Shown one piece after another: positions 12,733-24,147 of a stretch of 64,000 nt of DNA. Each line of letters starts with the position of its first letter. Positions within the stretch are counted from its first letter, which is position 1. This DNA is from Oegoconia quadripuncta (taxonomy: Eukaryota; Arthropoda; Insecta; Lepidoptera; Autostichidae). A program made the position numbers and the translations under genes. Where the stretch lies: NCBI GenBank assembly GCA_949316235.1, contig OX438754.1, forward strand, positions 9,285,501 through 9,349,500, read 5' to 3'. The notes beneath the pieces were generated by a model. It was not told the origin of the DNA. It made no database searches and saw only the letters and a program-made list of their open reading frames with translations.

Positions 12733-13061
12733 TTTTTTTTTATGCACGACGGGTTCGTCCTTGACCTCAATCACACTTGATGTTAAGTGAACACGAGGTC
12801 GAAGGTGGAAGCGTACTGACCCGGAAACTCTAACACATTAGGGGGACTGGCTATCTTATCTCTGACAACCGGAACACAACAATGCCATTAACATTGCTGC
12901 TTGGCGGCAGATTTAGATAAGATGGTGGTAGCTAGCCAGGCGGACATTTAAAATGCCCTACCACCAACATAACCAAGTACTTAAACATGTACCCCGCTGG
13001 GCATCGAACCCGCGACCTCCGAATCGTAAACCCAATGTTATTTACATTGAGCCACGGAGGC
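12733..13061 (-). mobile_element. tRNA-headed SINE, full length (ACAACGGGTT family)
   Basis: On the minus strand it begins GCCTCCGTGGCTCAATGTAA with an A-box-like TGGCTCAATG, then a B-box-like GGGTTCGATGCCC, and runs to a poly(A) tail (T run at 12733-12741). About 330 bp. Other copies lie at 14059, 14015/14386, 23838, 27505, 40683, 49029 and 55742. Confidence 0.85.
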
Positions 13062-14014
13062 AGTAGTAAGTATAAATAAGTGTAATCTAATTGCATTGAA
13101 GATTAAAAAAGAAGTACTCACTGTATAGAAGTTGTTACCTCGCTGATGGTGCCTACGACTCCGACGCTGGCAACATTTAGGCTTCACTAATATTATTATA
13201 TCCATTTATCCTCCCCTCACTGATACTACGTAATTAGGTACTACAATTAGCGCAAATGCAGAGATTCCTAAAGGATTTGCTACGCTACTCATTGTTTGTA
13301 CCTACTCATCCTTCTCTGATCACCAGATCGTTATTTGCCACTTGTTATAAAATTATATTGTGGCGAATTAGTACAACTCACTCTATGTATATATAGCCAT
13401 TGTAAACTTACTAGTATTTTATAAGTTACAAATTACGCGCCTAATAGTATCTGGCCTTTGCCACATTATCACTGTCAGGCGTTTTTAAAACCACTTAAAC
13501 CCACCTAGGGTGAGGAAGTTTTCTGTTCAGCTTCTAAGTATTTCTCTTTCTTCATGAATGCTGTCAATATATGTAGAACTACAGGTATTTGCAACAAACT
13601 CTTCGATTTACAAAAAATTTAATGTATCCGATAGTACAAAATCGTAGTTAAGTTAATTAAGTACTACATTAAAAATACTTATAAAAACAAGCTTGTACTT
13701 CATCATGAGTGCAGGACGAGTAACATAGTGCATCAAGGAGTTCCAGTGGCGATCTTCTGGCTCCATCTTTAGATCTTCGTCACCACGTGTTCATGGCAAC
13801 AATACAAACTAGCCCAAATTCGACTATATCTTGACATTCGTCATCAGGGAGTTCCAGTCCCTACATCCCGGCTCCATCATCAGATCAGCTCGATGATACC
13901 ATAATATTGCGTTATCACCGAACATACGTATCACAATCAGATACCAACAAGTGGTAGAAAAACGGTTGCAAATTTTGACACGAACATGTAAAAAGTTCGT
14001 ACCTATCTCGATGG
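13062..14014. other. non-coding DNA, no supported feature
   Basis: I see no gene. Two stretches near 13700-13880 (GTTCCAGTGGCGATCTTCTGGCTCCATC and GTTCCAGTCCCTACATCCCGGCTCCATC types) are a diverged direct repeat of about 60 bp, with CATCAGATC/ATCTTTAGATC following. Confidence 0.4.
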
Positions 14015-14058
14015 TTTTTTTTATGCACATCGGGTTGGTTCTTGAACTCAATCACGCC
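14015..14058 (-). mobile_element. SINE tail piece, left half of an interrupted copy
   Basis: The T run and TTATGCACATCGGGTTGG through AATCACGCC match the 3' end of the ACAACGGGTT SINE. It is interrupted by the copy at 14059-14385 and resumes at 14386. Confidence 0.7.
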
Positions 14059-14385
14059 TTTTTTTTTTATCCACAACGGGTTAGCACTTGACCTCAATCA
14101 CACCTGATGTTAAGTGAAGATGAGGCCGAAGGTGGTAGCGTACTGACCCGGAAACCCCATTATTTGGGAGACTGGCTATCTTATCTCTGACAACCGGAAC
14201 ACAACAATGCTATTAACATTGCTGTTTGGCGGCAGATTTAGATAAGACGGTGGTAGCTAGCCAGGCGGATATTTAATATGCTCTACCACCAACCAAACCG
14301 AGTACTAAATATGTACCCCGCTGGGGATTGAACCCGCGACCTCCGAAACGTAAACCCAATGTTGTTTACATTGAGCCACGGAGGC
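14059..14385 (-). mobile_element. tRNA-headed SINE, full length, inserted in an older copy
   Basis: It has the same structure as 12733-13061: head GCCTCCGTGGCTCAATGTAA, B box GGGTTCAATCCCC, poly(A) tail (T run from 14059). It splits an older copy of the same family. Confidence 0.85.
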
Positions 14386-14427
14386 GGCTAATGTTAAGAG
14401 AAGATGAGGACGAAGGTGGAAGGTATA
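14386..14427 (-). mobile_element. SINE piece, right half of an interrupted copy
   Basis: TAATGTTAAGAGAAGATGAG followed by GACGAAGGTGGAAG continues the consensus that broke off at 14058. Confidence 0.6.
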
Positions 14428-14508
14428 GTGAGTCAATAAACTCAGTTTGTTCAAGTTGCACTCTTTAGACAGGTATAGTGGTTAGAAATCAAAAAAAATA
14501 GCCATTGT

Positions 14509-14525
14509 TTTATTAACTCTTTATT
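14509..14525 (-). terminator. tandem poly(A) signals, candidate abd-A cleavage region
   Basis: Two AATAAA hexamers lie on the minus strand at 14525-14520 and 14514-14509. They are followed 10-25 nt downstream by a run of eight T (complement of 14491-14498), matching the hexamer plus U-rich downstream element of metazoan polyadenylation sites. Cleavage would fall near 14490-14505, just before the SINE-derived DNA begins. Confidence 0.5.
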
Positions 14526-15659
14526 CTCTTGAATCTTTGAAATTAATATTACAATATTGAATGCGGGCTTCATATATAATCACCCAACTATTTGCTTATA
14601 TACCACGACACAGTCACATTGAGTCGTACTTACACGTCAAATTGACAACGGTAACTAGATGCTTGTGAGGTTTTCTGTATTTCGAAAATACTTTCCAGAG
14701 ACTAGCATGCAGTTATGTATATACTATATAGTTTTACGATTTCTGCAATATATAATACCTATTTAATATCAGTCAATATCTCAAGAATATTTTTGTTTCA
14801 TAAATGAAATTATGGTATAGTATGACACATTATTATCACAAAGTTTCTAGTTACCGTTGTTAACAAAACTAAATACGACATTATCTTGTTACATAAATAC
14901 ATAACATAAACAAAAAAAAAAAATAACCAAAAAATAATGCGCCACATAAAACTTTCACGACTATTTACAGTTACTTAAAGTTTAGACGATTTTTAATTAC
15001 TATTTTCAAAAATATAGATATAGGTACATACATACATAGCTACATTTAAAGATAAAAATTGATCGATTATTTAGTTTAACAAAAACGAAAAGTCTTGTTA
15101 TTTTTATGTTAACACATCGAACAGAAAATAGTAACGTTAACTTATAACAATGAGTGTAACACTTATGAAAAACAGGAATTGCAAAAGAGTTGTGGTGTTA
15201 TGGGTTGACATAAACGGAATAACTAAATCAATGTGAAAAATCTAACATTAATTGAAATAAATATGAAATCTATGCTCAGTTAGGTATAACATAATACCTA
15301 CAACTAAACACTAGCTATATGGCAAGACAGCATTACGGATGGAGGACGTATATAATCTATTTAGTAAATTGCTTATTGTTTCACAAGAATTATGACTCCT
15401 TACGAGGCAGAAACAATAAAGACAACCTGACACAAATCAGTAGTCGTACATACACACAAACATCATTACTAAGTTAGATGATTTACCTATTTTAAGAGAT
15501 GAAACTTAATGAATAAATAAAATGAAGCTAGTAATTACAATAGCTTCAACAACTGTTTGTAATTTGCACAGACCCATAAAAATTAATGAAATTATATCAA
15601 TAAAGTAAATAATTATAAAATATGAAATGATTCCAGAAATGCAGAAATAACAATTAAAT

Positions 15660-15667
15660 TCGTATAC
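15660..15667 (-). promoter_or_regulatory. miR-iab-4-5p seed match (8-mer)
   Basis: The minus strand reads GTATACGA, complementary to nucleotides 2-8 of miR-iab-4-5p (ACGUAUAC...) plus A opposite position 1, in the presumed 3' UTR. Confidence 0.45.
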
Positions 15668-16515
15668 ACACATTGTGTTTCTAATTGTTTTTAATAACCA
15701 CATCCCGTGTATACGCCTGGTTGTACCTCCTCATCGATCAACAAAGCTTCAATCCAAAACTTCAATTGCTCAGATGACATTAATTACGAACAATTCTAAT
15801 CAATTTTAAGCGTTTATAATCAAATACTAACCATCGGATTCATTATTCTTAACTTTTATTACAAGTGTCTACGATATTTTAATAACTATGCATTATAATT
15901 TATAAAGCCTACTTAAAATCAAGTTACTTAAGTACATTTTGTTCGATTTTCATTCTCGATTTATTTTTAAAATAAGATGGGATATTCCTCTATCACTAAC
16001 GACAACCTTATTCTGTAGGTACTCGTATTTTACCTACATGGGGACTATATGTTTTAATATTGAAGGAATTCAAATATTATTGCACTTCTCAGGCAAATGC
16101 CGAATGACACACAAACTACCAAGTTTTGCTTTTCGCACAAAAGCCTTGAATTTTAGTTTATGCTCTAGCGAGTTCGAATGTTTCGAGACATATTATTCTT
16201 TATTACATTAACAACTGAATGTAAGTTTGTTAGTGCACTGGTATGTAATGAAACTGGTATGAAAGCCTTTTTTCTATACTCTGGACAATTAGTGTCAATT
16301 TTGTGAATCTTACAACTATTGACGACTTAATCTTTTGCTAATGATATCACGACAATAATATTCTGTAACTTCAATACACCTACAGATATACATACTTCTG
16401 AATAATACAGTGGACAGATATTGCAAGATGATTTATCAAAATTAAGCGAAGACTCCAATTCAATACAGACATCTTTTAATTTATTATTTTCATTTAAATC
16501 TACCCTGACATTAAT

Positions 16516-16523
16516 TTACGTAT
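16516..16523 (-). promoter_or_regulatory. miR-iab-8-5p seed match (8-mer)
   Basis: The minus strand reads ATACGTAA, the complement of nucleotides 2-8 of miR-iab-8-5p (UUACGUAU...) plus A opposite position 1. It lies in the presumed abd-A 3' UTR. The miRNA sequence is recalled from insects, not read from this window. Confidence 0.5.
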
Positions 16524-16572
16524 AATGGTGACTATAAACACTAATTTTTAAAATTCTAATTTTGTTCAATTG

Positions 16573-16580
16573 TTACGTAT
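16573..16580 (-). promoter_or_regulatory. miR-iab-8-5p seed match (8-mer)
   Basis: A second ATACGTAA on the minus strand, 57 nt from the previous one. Paired miRNA sites at short spacing often act cooperatively. Confidence 0.5.
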
Positions 16581-17189
16581 TGAGAAAGTAAGTTCGCGAC
16601 TTTTATTGTGTGATGCATTAGAATATTATTATATACTGTTTTGTAAAAAAAATACGGGTCACTGAGTAATGCTAAATTAATTTTAATATAATTTGGCACA
16701 ATACGGAATTGAAAACCAATTTATTGAAGAGTTTTGTGTAGATATAGAAGTGACAAAAATAAAGAAATTCTTGTTCGTTCATACGAAGAGGATTAAATTC
16801 ATGAGTAATTGGAATTAATATTCATTCATAAAGAAATCTTACTGCTACGGAATGTCTGCAACCCTTTATTGGAAATATGACCTCTTTAATGTAATTTTTC
16901 ACTAAACTGTTTGTCAGAGAAGTGACAAAATGATATTCTATGAGTCCTCAACGTACGAACCATGTTTAATTGTACTTTAATGATAAGAAAGATTTCTACA
17001 AGTGATAGTAATAGCGCGTGACCACTGCTTATTCTAGCATACAGAGTTTATGTACCTATTCTTAGCAATACTTCATACAAAGTCGAACCTATATTACCTA
17101 TGTATGATACACTTACTCTACTCAACTTTATATTAAGTGTAAAATTTATATTTAGTCACATTATTGTAATTTTATTATATGTATCATCG

Positions 17190-17197
17190 TTACGTAT
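17190..17197 (-). promoter_or_regulatory. miR-iab-8-5p seed match (8-mer)
   Basis: A third ATACGTAA on the minus strand within the presumed 3' UTR, about 1 kb from the stop codon. Confidence 0.5.
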
Positions 17198-17430
17198 ATA
17201 ATTTTGAACATCAGATGACTTGGAAATTAATGGACAACGCACCATATTCTATTCGAATCCATAATGTTTGTTCATATATTGTTTGAGGTCTATTTCGAAT
17301 ATTTGGACATGGTATTCTTTAACTATAATTATCAAAAAATACCGCTTAATCTTAATATTACTTTAATCCTGACAGAAATTACAAAACCTAACTTTGTAGT
17401 GACGAAGACCTACTTGAAATTGTACTTCAA

Positions 17431-17437
17431 TACGTAT
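17431..17437 (-). promoter_or_regulatory. miR-iab-8-5p seed match (7-mer)
   Basis: The minus strand reads ATACGTA, the 7-mer match, but without the A opposite position 1. Confidence 0.4.
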
Positions 17438-18183
17438 TTTGTTATAATATACATTTTAAATCCATTATGTACGCAATAGTCAAAATCTGTGTTAATAACA
17501 TTATCAAAATTAAAGTTTCAAATCAAACAACAATGTTTGGACCTAACTAGGTACTGAATTGAATCACAATTGTTAAAAAGAAAATCTCTTGTAACCAAAA
17601 GAAGATAAAATACAACAAATTTTATATTTATAAAAAAAATGTGACCATAATAACATAACTAGCTCGCTAAAAGCGAACAAATAATAAAATATACATCAAA
17701 ATGTACATAATATAGTATCTATTAATAAAAAAAAATAACATAATGATTTAGAGTAAGTGGTAGCAATAAATACTATGAGATTCACAGATTTAAAATCTTA
17801 ACTAACAATACCGAAATTCACTCAGGTTTCTATGTAAAATCTTATAGCGATTCTAACGCTTTTGTAAATTTTAGTAAAATATTATTGCAATACAAGGTGT
17901 GGTTATGGCAACAAAATAAATGCTTAAAGCACATCACCAGCCTGTCCACCCAGCGAACGACACCGAGGCAAGTCCTTCGCACTAAAGGAACATTATTACA
18001 AAAAAGTCACGGGGACCTCCACAACGAGGTGAACACTAAAATCAGCCGCAAAACATAAAACTAGTGGATACGAAACGACTAACGCTGCCCGCAGGTCCAT
18101 TTGGACGCAACACTTCCATTCATGTATTCACACTATATGATACAGAATCAGTCAAGATTTCCTAGTGTGGTGTCGAAGACACC

Positions 18184-18885
<702 letters not shown>

Positions 18886-19049
18886 TTAATAGCTCATTAA
18901 TATTTTATTACAGCAATAAAGTTAATTTTAGAGTTATCCGCTACTGAGACCAACCTCAATGCAGATTAATTGCCGAGAACAATTCACATCACGAGTAGAA
19001 TGACGATGTGACATTTTATTTGTTTTAGACAACAAAACATGGACCGTTG

Positions 19050-19265
19050 AACATTCTACATCAATAAAAATAAGTAAAAACAATCTCATTGCAGCAAAAA
19101 GTAACGGAAAGGGTTGAAGGCAAACGGTCCGCGAAGTAACAATGGAGTTATTTCAAAAGAAGAATCGCCACAAAAAGTCAGGGATGCGTAAAAAGGGTTG
19201 CGCAACTTTCTAATTCTTACAATGAAGGTGTCTTCTTTATATTTGTCCCAAAGGCATTTTAGAAT
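19050..19265. promoter_or_regulatory. candidate cis-regulatory stretch with GCGCAACCCTTTTT motif
   Basis: On the minus strand it reads GTTGCGCAACCCTTTTTACG, then GACTTTTTGTGGCG, and further on CAACCCTTTCCG and ACTTTTTGCTGC. The same motif pair is found at 53280-53560 near the microexon. Unique, non-repetitive and less AT-rich than its surroundings. Regulatory role is a guess. Confidence 0.25.
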
Positions 19266-20035
19266 TTGTGAAAGTTAACTCTTTCCTATCACAGTGGTGG
19301 TACACAAGTATAATTCGACAAATTATTCCACGATTTATTTAATATTTATCAATTTATCAATACGGCTATAAAGCTACCTATAATAACTATAAATCCGTTT
19401 CTCACGTAATACAAACACACTTATAAAAATGTGTATATATACAGATAAAAACCGAGCTCCACAAAGAGATCGGGTCTCCACTCCGGACTGGTTTTTGAGT
19501 CAGCCAATAAATAAGGTAAGATAAATGGGCTTCCCATCGCGTATAAAATTGATAGCGGACCAACAGACGTGGCTCGTTTGGAATTTCTGACCGTGTAGGT
19601 TGGGCCTCCAGTTACCTGATAACTTCAGTTTAAAATGGTATAGAACGCTAATGGATTAATTTCAATACTCCTTTTAGTTTATAAAGATCTTTATAATTTA
19701 GATGATAATCAATTGATTACGCAGCTATAGCGCCGAAATGGATTTAGATAATAGTCGGTACAGAGATAGACCATGGCCTGGTTTAGCATATAGGGCACTT
19801 TTAAACCCGAAATTTTCAGTTATCTCTCTGGATGATGAGCTAATTTAATGTGGATGAAGCCGTGGCTGAGAGCTTAGATAGCTGCAGTGTAGTATTTCGT
19901 TGTATAGTACATGGCACAACAACTAGGTATCTAATTCAAAATGCGTAAAAGAAATTTGTATCGTAGGATAAAATTATCACTTGAAAACCTAAAATTTTTT
20001 TAACTTAATATAAAAATTATTGACATTACTGCTCA

Positions 20036-20118
20036 TTCCCAAAGCTGACACCCCAGAGAAGAACGATCAAGAAAGTCAAGGGTTGCTCCTTTTAAATAAG
20101 TTTTGGTTTATAATTTAT
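20036..20118 (-). mobile_element. non-LTR retrotransposon 3' fragment (AGCAACCCT family)
   Basis: On the minus strand: GGAGCAACCCTTGACTTTCT, TGATCGTTCTTCTCTGGGG, GGAATGAGCAGTAA; matches 9008-9174. Confidence 0.6.
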
Positions 20119-21159
20119 TATATTCTATAATTAGACTGAATATCGCCGAGCGGTCTATGTCCATGCTTGCTTATCATCTAGATAGAAGTTTTATAATAGT
20201 ATTTTGTAAATAATATCGGTTTTATGATGATTTTGAATTTATTTAAAGGCAAATTTTGAATGTCAACTGTAACCTTATTATAAAATCTATACACAATAAC
20301 AACTCTTTCCGGTTAATCTCGCTATTGTACATTTTTTTATAAGGCATATATTTTAACAATGTGTAGTAGCAATTGTGTGAACATTTTAACACAAATTCAC
20401 GGTTTCTCACATACAGCAAAATTGCATACCTCGGTGGTAAAAATGTAAAATAGAATTTTTCACGAATGGAACTAAAATAAGGATTTTTTTTCCGGGGGAT
20501 ATTTTGTGACTAAAACCTTTTCCTTTAAAAACCTTTCTAATATAGGAAAATATGGTTTTTTACGTAATTGAAATTATAGAATACTTATAGAAGTTGAAAC
20601 ATTTTAACTTGGGATTCGTACTAAGCCTGTAGGAAGTTATTCCCATTATTAATACTTCTGTATATTCTTCTTGTTAGTCGATGATAAACACACCAAATTC
20701 TTTATATTGAAATGCAAAGTATGATTCATAATACAAGTATTAGGAAATTTCATTGTTTAATTTACAATTTACTTTTAAGACTCGTAATAACAACCCGAAA
20801 TATTTCCCTTTTCTCATATAAAAAAAGCAACAATGAATAAATCATGGTGACTCGCCCGAAAGTCGGATACCGCGTTTATATGAATAATAAATTACTGAAA
20901 CTGCTTTTTTACTGCCGTAATAACATTTACGGCCATGCTTATTTCAACAAAAACTTAAAAACTGTTTAAAATGTCATAAATAGACAATGGATAATTACAG
21001 TGCGGTTAGAGGAGCAGATATTGAAAAGGGTAACGTGCCAAAAGGGGATAGAGATAGTATTCTAATTTTAAAAAGCAAAGATGGAACCCAAAACACAATA
21101 CACGATCCCGATAACACCATCAAAAGCATAAGTCGTAAGTAGCGCGTATTGATGCGAGA

Positions 21160-21375
21160 AAGAGATCCTTGTGGTTTATGGGGTAGAGTCCAAACACGGT
21201 TGTTATGGGGGTGAGCTTGGCCGTTTTTTGTTGGGTACGGTAATATGTTACCGAGGCAGGTTAGCCACCCTTCGCACGGTTACCATGACAACGGACGTTA
21301 AGGCACCTCCCGTCAGCTGGCTTCCATTATCCTCTGTGGTATTGTTGTAACGGGGAGGTTTGTGTGGCATTATTA
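21160..21375. promoter_or_regulatory. GC-richer island with an RFX X-box-like site
   Basis: This unique stretch in an AT-rich intron contains GTTACCATGACAAC at 21279-21292, close to the imperfect palindrome bound by RFX factors (GTNRCC..RGYAAC). It also has TTTATGG, a posterior-Hox-type site, near 21177. Possible enhancer; no direct evidence. Confidence 0.3.
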
Positions 21376-23169
21376 TATACCTGCTAGAGCTGCTTTTAAT
21401 GGGAACTGCCCAAGTATTTCTCATGCCTTGATAACAATCAGATTGAAAGGTACCTATACAGGATACACTATATCTACCTCATTTGCATTGTTTTTCCGTA
21501 TCTGATAGCGATTTTCGGCAGCTCGCTATTGTTTTTTAGCCAATTATACTATACACAAATTTACTGTAGATATAGTACATAAAGTCTTGAAGAAAAAGAA
21601 AAAAAAACGAGTGTGATAATATATTTGAGAGAGAAACATTATTAATTAGGTCCCTTATTGTAAGCGAGACGAGGACGACAATAAATATACGGCGACAAGA
21701 CCTCGCTCTTACCGCGCCTCGCTTTTTCCCCGAAATAAATCTCACGGGCTTATTTATTATTTTATTTTAACTTTGTATAAGCCCTGCCCGCCTTTATAAA
21801 ACCTGTTCCATGATGTATTTGATTAATACTCGGCGGCCAGTTTCGGAATAAAGGTCTGATTGTGAATTATATGGAATTTTAGTCCAGTAAGAATGTTATT
21901 TATAGGGCGAGTTAGCTCGGGTCAGTTGAGATTTGTGGCTGAGATGCTAGTCCAGGCTCAGAAACATGTCTTAAGTTCTCATGAAATGGGATTTGTAAGA
22001 AATTATATTGCTCATTTGTCGCACATCGTTTGTTCTTTTTAGCTACAATTGCAAGTTGCGAACAATTTCGTTATATTAAGGCGAAGACAACACAAATAGG
22101 TGATGCGTAGGACGCCATTGTGAAGGAGTTATTGAAACGAATTGTTTCAATTGGCGTGCGACATTGATTTAAAGCCGTAATAGGACAAACAGTATAGTTA
22201 ATGAAACAACCTATAAAAGAAATCGATTGTATTATATACTTTAAGCTTGTATCAATTAAATGCACATTAATAGCTCTTAAGGCTGTATAAACGCTTGTCG
22301 GCGACACCACGGTTTATAGGGTCGTAACTCGCAAAATGTCGTAAAGACTCGGATGTGTTCGGGACGCCATCTTAAAATAGATCGCAATCGAAATTCGAAA
22401 AGAGAACTCTTCAATTTGAGAATTGTTTCCGGAAGTTGTTTAAAGCTTTAATTCCACAGCTTTCATTACTTAGGTCTTTATATTTATTTTTTGTATAACA
22501 ATACCTGTGTATATTATAGATACTACCCTGACAGTATTATATCAGAGATATAGTGCCAGTATTTTGTTGTTATAATATCGAAAGGTGGAATGTATGTGCC
22601 CTGAATGTCTTAAAATATTTGCAACTTTGCAATTGATGTATTTGCACTCATAACACATCTATTTTAACACGTGATGTTAATATTTTGATCTGTGCAGGGT
22701 GTTATGGTGAATGAATAGCATTTTCATTGCAATAAATATGATTATAATCGAATATTAATTAAATCATTTCAAGAGTTGATTTTGGTGTTAAATTGTCGCA
22801 GTTGAAAAGACAAACTTTTATCCTTTATTCCTAAATTAATTAAAATGTCTATTAAACGTAACAATAACCTAATAAGCATTATGTTAAATAAATTTTGACT
22901 TTATACAGATGAATCTAATATACCTGTTAAAGCGAGAAAAATTCAAGGTAGCCGCTTAGAGAACGCTGATGGCAATTAGGTAACAATATAGGTACCTATA
23001 TTTATAGGATTTAAATTATTTGTAACTTATTGTTGAACAATTGCTTTCTTTTAATTTTGCTTATAAACAAAAATTTTATGATTATTGCCGCGTTACTTTG
23101 ACTCATTGCTTCTTATTGATTTCTACGCAATCCGACAGTAATAACAATACCCAAGGTGATATCTAAAAC

Positions 23170-23330
23170 ATAAGAGCTTCAGATCCCGTCTTCACATTCA
23201 GAGTTATGGATGTTTACATTTATTATGTAGGTATATTATTTAGAAAAAAGCATGTATTCGTGTATCCATAAGCCTTGTTGCATAGTTGGGACTAGATGGC
23301 GCTGCGTGTATTTTTCAAGAATGTTTATTA
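23170..23330 (+). mobile_element. SINE 3' part (CCTGTTTGGTGTAGTGG family)
   Basis: It has AAGCCTTGTTGCATAGTTGG, then GACTAGATGGCGCTGCGTGT, as at the 3' end of the copy at 60291-60545. The tRNA head is absent. Confidence 0.6.
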
Positions 23331-23837
23331 TTATTATTATTCCTTTCCCATCTAAACTCAACATCCATAATGGAACATAAGCGTCAGGGCCAAGTTCTTA
23401 ATTTAATCTAAGAGATATTTAGCAGTTTGTTGTGATCCGATGCAGATAAGACATGGTTATATCAATGGTGTTTTCTGTATATTATGTCATTGGTAATACA
23501 TAAGGCACTGACCGAAGACAGCCTTAATTAAGATAACTGCAATGAAAAAGAAAATTTTGCCAGTGAATTTTCTAAGTTTAGGTTTTCATATTTACATAAT
23601 TCAGGCAAACTAAAAATACATACATAAGTAGTAGGGATAAGTACATGGATAATATTTCAAGCTTGGTCGAGACGGAAAGGACTATTTTTGCTCGTTGTTG
23701 GAGTCAGTTAAATCATCACAATGTTGTTCTGTGCTCCGCTTCGCTAAAGGACATTGGCTTGTGTTAGGGTTGCCGCCTACAAAGTCTAAAAATCGATTTT
23801 TATTCGTTTATTTTCTAAATAGTAGGTAAACCCCGAC

Positions 23838-24147
23838 AGTCTCCTTGGTTCAATGCAAATAACATAAGGTTCACAAGACTGAGATTACAGATTCGACTCC
23901 CAGTACCCCATCTTTAATGCTAGGTTAATGGCGGGGCATTTTTAAATGTTCGCCTGACACCACCATCGTATCTAAGTTTGTCGCCATGCAACAATGTTAA
24001 TAGCATTATAGTGTTCCGGCTGTTTCAGATAAGATAGCCAATCCCCCAAATAAGTTGGGGATTCCGGATGAGTGCTACCACCTTCGGCCTCATCTTTAAT
24101 TAACATTAAGTGTGATTAGCATTAACCCATTGTGTACATAAAAATTC
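23838..24147 (+). mobile_element. diverged ACAACGGGTT-family SINE, plus strand
   Basis: It runs from a degraded tRNA head (CTCCTTGGTTCAATGCAAAT, ATTCGACTCCCAG) through AACAATGTTAATAGCATTAT, AAGATAGCCAATCCCCCAAA and CACCTTCGGCCTCATCTT to AACCCATTGTGTACATAAAA. It is the only near-full copy on the plus strand and is clearly older than those at 12733 and 14059. Confidence 0.75.

Larger units (their letters stand above)
14490..18183 (-). other. abd-A: probable long 3' UTR of abd-A (about 3.7 kb)
   Basis: The stretch downstream of the abd-A stop codon contains no recognisable SINE, LINE or MITE for 3.7 kb, unlike the repeat-rich DNA just beyond 14440. It ends at two closely spaced AATAAA signals followed by a U-rich tract on the minus strand. 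It is enriched in seed matches for miR-iab-8-5p and miR-iab-4-5p, as expected for a Hox 3' UTR under Hox-miRNA control. Other AATAAA hexamers lie inside (for example 16480-16485 and near 16720), so shorter 3' ends are possible. The extent is inferred; transcript data would fix it. Confidence 0.6.
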
